From Tetraselmis striata (lineage: Eukaryota; Chlorophyta; Chlorodendrophyceae; Chlorodendrales; Chlorodendraceae), in the NCBI GenBank assembly GCA_006384855.1, contig VCJN01000207.1, positions 207,596 to 271,595 of the forward strand: a stretch of 64,000 nucleotides of DNA. The letters are read 5' to 3'. Shown here one piece after another: positions 56,430-64,000 of this stretch (the first letter of the stretch is position 1; the number at the start of each line of letters is the position of its first letter). The position numbers were made by a program, and so were the translations under genes. The notes beneath the pieces were generated by a model. That model saw nothing but the letters and a program-made list of their open reading frames with translations, was not told the DNA's origin and ran no database searches.

Positions 56430-57890
56430 CCTCGACCTCCGGCTCCGTCTGTGTCATGATGGTGAGCTCCTCATAGACATCGTCATCATCGCTGGAGTCC
56501 TCCATCAGGTTCGGCAGCTCCTCATAGACATCGTCACCATCGCGAGAGTCCTCCACCATGCCCGGCAGCTCCTCGTCGCTATCAAAGTCGGCGTCCATGG
56601 GACTGGCGCGCAGGGTGAAGCATGACGCAATGACGTTGGCAACATGGTCGGGCACTTCCTCTACCCAACAGGGCACAAAGTCCTCCTCGTCATCTGAGTC
56701 GGCTACAAGCTCCGGTAGCTCAGCGTCGTCGTCCTGCTGCTCCGGCTGCACTGCAGCGTCGGCGCCCACGTTGTCCGTTTGCAGCTCGATCCGGCTGTTG
56801 AAGGAGAATGAAGAGGTCGGGTTGGCTGCGGCATCGGGCTCCTCCCCCCCCCCCCCCCCCCCCCCCAACTACTGACGGCAGTCCGGGAGATGGGCGCCGA
56901 TGCCAACACGGTCAGCGTTGCGTGCGGCAGCTTGCGCGGGACTTGGAGCTTGGGCATGGTGTGATGCTTCAGCGGCACAGCAACGTGGCGGCTGAGATCG
57001 TGGGGATCTGGGCGGTATGTGGCAGTATGCCCCCCAACATCGATGACCATGCCAATGTGTGCCATGACGGATGTGCACAAGATGACATCGGGAAGATGAT
57101 CGCCTTCAAGAATGGCGAACGATGGCCACTCAAACTTGCGCTCCCAATCAGTGTCCGGGTTGATCACGTAGGAGATGCGCCCCACAAGGCGCTGCATCTC
57201 CATCTTGCCGCCAATGCCTTGCATGGACATGGACTGCAGTGTGGCGTCCGCCTCGCCCGGCTTCATGCGATCCACCACGCGCCGGTGCACGCCGCTGTAG
57301 TCGCAGCCGGTGTCTAACAAGGCCATCAGGATGCGCACGCCGCCAATGACGATGACGGTCAACTTGCAGTCCACGTAGAAAGCACTGTGGCGGTCATACT
57401 CCGGGTAGTCAGGGTATGCGCTGCGCTGAACCTCTCGCAACTGCTGAAGTTCCGAAGATGTCGCTGACAGCTGGCGCCGAGACTCCAGAGGTTTGACGCC
57501 ATGTTGCACCACGTCCACTGGATGGATGTTGGCTTGGGGCTCCGCTGATGGCGAGGACTGTGGCGGGACACTGACGCGTGGGAGAGACAGACCATAGACG
57601 CTCTGCACGGCTGCGGCAAAGACGCGCGTCAAGTCGAGGTGTGTGTAGTCAACCCAGGTGAGCCGCGCTGTCGCCTCGAAGCGTCGGACGGCTTGCTGAA
57701 GCACCGTCTCCCATGCCACGGCCATGTGGTCACGAGTTTCAAGTCCTCCACGCAGTGCAGTGTCGCGTGCCTGCAACCACCTTGCAGCATGCTCGGGTGT
57801 CATGTCCGATACCACAGCAACGGGTAGACCAGGGATTTTGGCGTGTTGTAGCGCTGTGCGCAGGTGCTGCAGGAGCTGCTGATTGCGGAA
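56430..57890 (-). pseudogene. Gypsy aspartic protease followed by acidic repeats
   Basis: The protease has ILMALLDTGCDYSGVHRRVV (catalytic D-T-G near 57313), preceded by FYVDCKLTVIVIGGV and followed by LEGDHLPDVILCTSVMAHIG. A G23 run on the coding strand (56844-56866) shifts the frame. Beyond it comes an Asp/Glu-rich region with two copies of a ~19-residue unit (EDSxDxDDVYEELP). Confidence 0.75.
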
Positions 57891-60039
57891 TGATGTCCAA
57901 CATGTCCGAGGTGATCGCTCCTCCTCCACGGCGGCCCTCGTAGGACGCGGGAGCCTCCTGCTCGACTGCCGGCTCAAAGCCTTGGGGCCGTTGCTTGGTG
58001 AGTTGTTCGCGTTGGGCGTCCCATCCGGGTTGGCGCATGCGAAGTTCAGGGTTCCGCGCCGATCCTGGAGGCAGCACTGCCGGGCGTCCACGCGGTCTTG
58101 GCACAGTCGACTCCGGCGTCCGGTCGGCCCCCACAGGTTGCGCACGACCTGGAGCTCCAAAGACGACTTCACGCAGCTCACGCACGGGCAGCTCCACACA
58201 CGACGCTCCATGTAGCAAAATGCCGTGATCGTCGGTGTCAACGCAATCCAGAAAGGGGTCCGGCACCTCCACGGCCAAGCGCATGGCACCCGTAGCACCA
58301 TGGGCAGCTTGAGACTTCTCGAGGATGCGAGAGAACATGGCCTCCATGTCTGCCATTGTTGATGATGTCGCTGCTCCGTCAGCATGGGCGTCGTGTTGCC
58401 CAGTGAGCATGTGTCCGGCTTTCCTCGCCAAGTCCATCTCGAGCTTGGACAGTCCGGTCTCCACGTCCATAGTCCATCCGCGTTGCTGTCCATAGGCAAG
58501 GCGACGCTCTCGCTCCCGCTGGTTGCGCTTCAGTCGTGCGATGAGCGTAGGGTCAGTGATTGGCTTGTCGCACTCAATGAAGTTGTGAGCGCCGTCGCAC
58601 CCAGCGTTCCAGCACGGTCCTCGTCCGCCTCCGGGTGCGTCTCCATCGCCGTGTCCACCGCCATGACCTCCACGGACACCGCGGCCTCCGCCTCGGCCGC
58701 CTCCACGGCCGCCACGGCCACCAACGGCATCGTTGACGTACATGGTTGAGCCGAACTTGTTGTCACACTCTCGGTAGTTGGCGCCGTGAAAGATGTCACG
58801 TCCACGCGCCTTTGTGCAAGCCTCGCACAACGGGCGGATCTGGTGGGTGTCCTTCACGACGACAAGCTGCGCTCGCACACGACGTCCGTTGACCATGGTC
58901 CATGTGATGACCGGTTCTTGAGTGCTGGTGCCGTATTGCCGTCCTCCACCAGCTGCCGGCGCCGATGCTCCAGTCAGCTCCGCGAAGTGTTGGGCAGCCG
59001 TCAAGGCCTCCGCCATTCGAATCTCATCCTTCCTCACGATGTCCTCATCGCGCTCCACCTCTGCAGCTATCTCGTCCAAGCGGTCCTCATGAGACTGACG
59101 TAGAACAGCGATGTCCTTGAGCTGATGGAAGCCAGCATCGAGGGACTGCTTGAGCGCCGGAATAGAGCGCCACACAGAGGTCATGACGTCGAACGCTTTG
59201 TGGCTGACCTTGTCCCACGTGAGGTCCGGTTGATGCGCCTTGAGCTCGCGAAGAGTCATCGCCAAGCTGGCAGGGGTCTCGCGGAAGCCCTCACGGGTGT
59301 AGGCGTCGTACCTAGTGCGCATCTTCGGCGCCTCGTTGAACTTGGTCTCAAAGAGCTCCACGTAGCGTCGATAACGGAACTCGTGAAAGGCGTCCGCATC
59401 CTCGCGCGATGGCACTCTAATGCGTCCGGATGCAAGGTCGAAGCGGAGAGTTTGTTGTTGATAGCGTAGAGTGTCCTTTTGCCATTGATCGATGATGGGC
59501 ATGGTGACGGCATTGATCTCGACGTACTCTTGAAGAAGCTGAAGGGAGTCCGCCGGGCTGAACACCCACTCCGGTCCGGTGCTCTCGCCCTCCGATCAGC
59601 CAGCTCCGTCAGCCCTCGGGGCTGATCTAGGTGGCGCCTTGGCAAGCGCGTGTGGCACCAACTTCTTGGCGTTGTATGAACTGAACAACTCCGTCCATAT
59701 CGAGGTAGCGCCGTCGAAGCGCTCATGGCGTGGTGTTGTCTCCTTGCGTAGACCACCGGCGATTGTCCGCGCATCTTCTCGCTCCTCGTAGATGCGCTCC
59801 TCCGCTGCACTCAGGTCACCCATGATCTGATTGGGCGTGTAGTGCTGACTGCCAGGTGGTCGTCGTCTTGATGGTGTTCCTGATCCTACGGCGCTGGGGT
59901 TTCCATCGCGCTGCGCCATGGCGTCACGGAGCGCTTGACGCAAGACGCGCTCCGGCTCCGATAAGGGTGCTGCCACAGGTGCTCCGGTACTCCTCGTGAA
60001 GCGTCGGCTGAGTTGGCGCGGGCTCTCTCCCTCTGACAT
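57890..60039 (-). pseudogene. Gypsy gag
   Basis: Starts at ATG 60039 (MSEGESPRQLSRRFTRST). A frame change near 59570 is needed to continue. The body is helical and charged (ALKQSLDAGFHQLKDIAVLR), followed by an RGG-type Gly/Arg tract and a zinc-knuckle variant, CWNAGCDGAHNFIEC (C-x4-C-x3-H-x4-C), near 58600. Gag coats RNA and forms the particle. A C14 tract lies 20 nt before the start (60061-60074). Confidence 0.65.
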
Positions 60040-60442
60040 GCGCCTTGCTCAGTGACTGCTCCCCCCCCCCCCCCAATTGGCGTGCAAAGGTCTGGACTGA
60101 ACAGGTTGATGAAGCGGTTGCCGACGAACGCGCCCCAGGCTGAGGTAACCACCACACGCGGCTCCTCTCAGCTCGTTGCACGCGTTGTAGGTGTAGGCGA
60201 TGCCTCCTACGCGCGCCTTGCACAGTGCCTTGCCAACAATAGCGCAGAAGATCGGCGCCGATAAACGTTGCACTGTGATGACTTGCTCCCTCCACTTGTG
60301 AAGACGTGGCTGACTGCAGGAGGTGAGGGCGTCCCCTGAACAACCTCGAGGTCAGCGTCTAAGTGGGGGTATTGGGATGTGGGCGTTCGTGACTAAGACC
60401 ACTTAGGAACAGCCACTCTTTGGCTTTCCAAACGATCGCCTA

Positions 60443-61383
60443 ACAGACTCTTAGGCATGTGGTCTTATGTACGTGTCCTGGCCTCTAAGTCTCTGTCTAA
60501 GACTTGCTGACTCTTGGCCTCTGTTCCTATGACTCCAATAGAAGTACGTCTCACAGTGCCATCGGCCCTATTTGGCCGGCACTACGCACGCGTGCGAGTT
60601 GCTTGGTTACTCGGCATGACAGAGGTGTATGTGTGTGTGGTCGATCGACGCGAAATACGTCAAGCACTCTTCACCCTGTGCCGCACGACATGCCTCTCGC
60701 GAATGGACTACGAGTGCCCGCACGCGCGCATATGCGTACGCGTACGGTATCACGACACGACTCGACGACGACGCGCAGTACCGACTGCTCGCATATGGCA
60801 ACAACAAGTCCAGGCAGTCGCTACGACGGGTTCACATGAGGTAAAGCAAGACGGGCGTCACGACGCGAACAACACAGGCGTAACCGCGACTCACCACCGT
60901 TGCTTGCTGCGCGATATCACTCGCAGCTCGACAGCAAGTTGTACTGCCCTTGAAGGACAGCAATAGACGAGGCACGTGCAGGTGTGATGTGCTCAGAGCC
61001 GAGGTGTTTGTGGTGTAGTAGCGTGGTTACAAGATGGGTGGGGATGAGACGTTTTGGAAAGCCAAAGAGTGGGCGAGCCGACTAAGCCCCTAGGCCTTCT
61101 CACGCGCTATTGGTCTGCACGGGCGCCGTGGTTGGCGGCAGTTAGCCGTTGGTACGGGCCCTAGGTCTGTTGGTGGTTCTAGGTGTGAGAGCTGAGCGAC
61201 AGACAGTTGGTCGATGCGCCATGGGTGACTGCTTGCTTGGACATCAGGCATACACATACAACGCAGTACTGCAAGTACTAAAATTGATACCCGTATGACA
61301 GGCGACGAGTATTCGCCGGTATGCCAAGCAAGCAAGTCCCCGTACGCGCGCATGCGTACGCTGAAACGTTGTACGCTGTGACA
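60443..61383 (-). repeat. 5' LTR (941 bp)
   Basis: Same sequence as 49802-50777 apart from the indels described there. On the coding strand it is the promoter LTR. The words TTTGGAAAGCCAAAGAGTGG occur both inside the LTR and just outside it at 60417-60436 in inverse orientation. Confidence 0.85.
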
Positions 61384-64000
61384 CATTTATATATAACAGA
61401 TATACACCTTTCCACATAAGTACGGGGCTTGCGAATTCGATCGACATGCCCATGCGCGGCTACACTGAGGCCGGTGTTACTCGGAGTCGTACGGCTTTAA
61501 TGAAATGTCACGATACACCCGATATTGCCGCGAGTGAGCCGTTGCGACCAGCACTATCATGTAGGCAAAAGCAAATAAGCGTCTAGTGTTCTATCGCTAG
61601 CGCGTCAAAACCACAATTGCGCCACTAGTCGTGTGCATACACAGGCGTGGGACGCCACTGCCCCCGTACTCATACTACATTACCTTTGGTATAATAACTA
61701 TCACCCATGCGCGTAGGACATTGTAATAGTTAGGTCATTCACGACCATGACTACCAAGCCATGGTAGTGTCGATGATCCGTTGGTTTACGGGGACAAAAT
61801 CGTCGATCGATGTCATCGTTGCATGCGCAAGCGCTTGCGCTAGCGCGCGTAAGAGCTTTCGCGGCCTCCTTGCCGTAGGAAAAAGCTTTTCTACGGTAGT
61901 GCATGGTCGCATGCTCATAGCGCGTCATCGTTAGCCCAGCAGTAGCAAGGCAATGGCGTGGCAATGCAATGGCGTGCTGCACCTTAATGAATCGACGTTG
62001 AGGGAAATGATGTTGTGAAACGGGGTGGGATGCGCACCCGGCACGGCGGCCGTGGGCATAGGTCAAGGGGGCATGTGCCAAGTGTGAGTGTTCCGTGCAA
62101 GAGTACACGCAACACACTGCCACGCCGCCGTGTATTAGGCTAGGTCCACTTTGCGTAATGTCCCACGTCAATGTGGTGACGACGCGTTGTCACAGACGTC
62201 GGATTTCGACCTAATATTTCCATGAAGTTGAGAAAGTCCTAAACGACCTCGAACGACGTGTTGTACGTTCGAAAAATTGTAGTTCTGCTCGCGTAGATTT
62301 TAGTGGCATTCATAAAAAACTCTGACATTTCCCCGCACCGCACTGAGCGATACCGCGAGTTACGGAGCTGCACCACAGGGTAGCAAAGCAGTGGCGACGG
62401 CATCACACCACATCGTGCACGGGCGCACGACACTATGGCCCACCCCACCCAACAGTATCCTAGCCTCGATCTATCCTAGCAGACACGTTTCCTCACCCTC
62501 CATGAACATCAAACCATGCAATGATCTATGCATGCGCAACGGCACATGCATGGCGCCAACCCTTAGTGGTAATGGGGGTATGGAAACGCTCAATGTGGCG
62601 CAAGTGCCACTCGTGTAGGGCACGTGTTAGGGCCAAAGGGTTTCCTTAAACCCTATGGTGATACTGAACATAAATGTACAACATTCAGGATTTCAGGGCA
62701 TAAACCCTAGATTCAGCTGCCCTATTCGTAACTCGGACTACTCGGCGAGAAAAGGGGCCTTGGATTAATTTATGCGGTGGAGGGGTGTAGTAGTAAAGGC
62801 ATGGCAGCAAGGGTTATAATTGCATTTCAAGGGAGTGAAAATCATGAAAAATTTGTCGATTTAAGCGCGATGTAAAGTATCATCAAATAAGCACAATTTT
62901 CCAGTATTCCACCGCGCCGTACCTGTGCGACTGCAATGGTACAAGCACGATAGTCGCTACATCAAAATCAATATTATGCACATTTATGTGCGTACCAACA
63001 GTAGCGCTAGTGCTATATCTGCTTGAGAACCACTAGGCATTGAAACATTAACTTCACTCCACAATGTCTACCGTCATCGCGTCCTCTTATAAATAGCGAC
63101 TATGTTATTTGTTTCCGTATTTTGTACTTGCTGAATACTGGTGGAATATATGAATATAGTCGCGATATTCGGCCGATGGCTCCGTTTTGAAATAGTCCTA
63201 AAACAATGCTCAACAGGATCAATGATGACATATCACTGCATGTACTTATCTATGCGTGGTGACTCCGGGCTTGGTCCTTGAAAAAATTCTGCTTTTGTAT
63301 GTAACACGGGCAGACACGGCGTAACGACGAATCAGGTAATAATTTCACTAGATATATATATGTATGTAATAATATAGCAGCGAAACTATCGCAGGTACTA
63401 CAACCCCTCCACATAAGTCGGGGTTTTGCATTTTCGATCGCAAAGCGCATGCATGGGCGAGGATAACGCCGGCTGCATGTGCATACATGCTAACTACAGT
63501 GGGAATAGTTCGGGAGAACGCCTATTGTGCGCTTTAATACCCACCCGCGCGACAACACGACCATTTGGTGGGCGCCCTTTTAGAAACGCGAGATCAGTGC
63601 ATGATGCGTTGGCGCCAGAAAATTGTGGGTTGCGCCAACCGTCCCAAACCTATGGAAATAGCGGCACTCGTCGCGCCAACTCGGTGGATACGGCCCTTGG
63701 CATAAGTTGCACACACCGTGCGTGTAGGCCACTGAAGCATGTCGCTATAGGCACGACGTGACACCCCAACGACAAGTTGGCCACTATGGGGAGCAATTTT
63801 GGGGTGAAAATGCTGCTGTTTCTGTGGCGAACGCATGTAGGAGAGGCGCTCGATGGCCTTCTTGGCGTAGGGCAATGCTCTACTATGGGGGCGCGTGGTG
63901 GAATGCCAGTTGCACCGTTTCGTGGGCGGGGTGGCGCGGTAGGGGCGTGGACTTTAGTTAATATGAAATTCCTTGAAAAATGCTGTGAAAATGGCATTGG
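61384..64000. other. No gene seen; two diverged copies of a repeat
   Basis: Segments near 61405-61640 and 63405-63640 share CCACATAAGT(A)CGGGG, TTCGATCG, GCGCTTTAATAC/GGCTTTAATG-type words and a TTGCGCCA block in the same order. They look like two old copies of one element. The AT-rich 62600-63300 stretch shows nothing. Confidence 0.35.

Larger units (their letters stand above)
49802..61383 (-). mobile_element. Gypsy-type LTR retrotransposon, near full length (11.6 kb)
   Basis: Two long terminal repeats enclose gag, protease, reverse transcriptase, RNase H and integrase in the Gypsy (Metaviridae) order on the minus strand. Frameshifts, two in-frame stops, a C23 tract and an internal LINE fragment show that it is defective. 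Length is large for Gypsy because of an acidic linker between protease and RT and a C-terminal PHD finger. A target duplication and primer-binding site were not identified with confidence. Confidence 0.85.

Noticed and set aside
61701..62171. 156-codon minus-strand ORF
   Set aside because: Random-like composition with many His and no homologous motif; it lies within a diverged repeat pair.

Overview
The window looks like nuclear DNA of a green alga (Chlorophyta; prasinophyte or core chlorophyte, exact group not determinable). Reasons: a spliced plastid ATP/ADP translocase gene, a plastid-type thioredoxin with a transit-like leader, a prolyl 4-hydroxylase with a C-terminal ShK module, a double-AP2 transcription factor, GT-AG introns, high coding GC, and a TGTAA motif downstream of the translocase gene (the usual green-algal poly(A) signal). 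There is no bacterial operon structure, and most of the sequence is transposable-element debris.

Host genes, in order: thioredoxin (+, 10402-11290, 3 exons); a probable multi-exon gene of unknown function (-, about 11787-13250); plastid NTT nucleotide translocase (+, 24587-27137, 5 exons, fully resolved); a single-pass membrane protein of unknown function (-, 29190-30717, 4 exons, fully resolved); a Cys-rich reading frame with one in-frame TAG (-, 31897-32739) beside another unknown ORF (-, 32785-33233); prolyl 4-hydroxylase (+, 42276-44666, about 10 exons, two apparent 1-nt deletions); double-AP2 transcription factor (-, 45102-48153, core exons resolved), convergent with the hydroxylase.

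Mobile DNA: (i) DIRS-type material: a gag-like ORF plus the start of a reverse transcriptase at 0.57-1.8 kb behind a 240-bp repeat, a tyrosine recombinase at 19.3-20.2 kb followed by another copy of that repeat, and a second recombinase at 15.1-16.5 kb facing, tail to tail, an RNase H fragment at 16.5-17.5 kb, which resembles the layout of Volvox kangaroo; (ii) LINE-type elements with a C-terminal PD-(D/E)XK-like module, in three stacked fragments at 3.1-8.9 kb, one at 33.6-34.2 kb and an internal piece at 56.2-56.4 kb; (iii) a tRNA-derived SINE in three copies, one with a 16-bp target duplication; (iv) a nearly full-length Gypsy-type LTR retrotransposon at 49.8-61.4 kb (transcribed on the minus strand) with a PHD finger after its integrase; (v) a 331-bp MITE-like element and a cluster of hairpin/foldback repeats at 35.6-38.0 kb.

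A striking global property is the presence of about sixteen homopolymer C or G tracts of 14-28 nt. Three lie in introns of the best host genes, always C on the sense strand; others sit inside retroelement reading frames. Many retroelement ORFs, and the hydroxylase, carry 1-nt frameshifts; whether these are real mutations or assembly errors cannot be told from one sequence.
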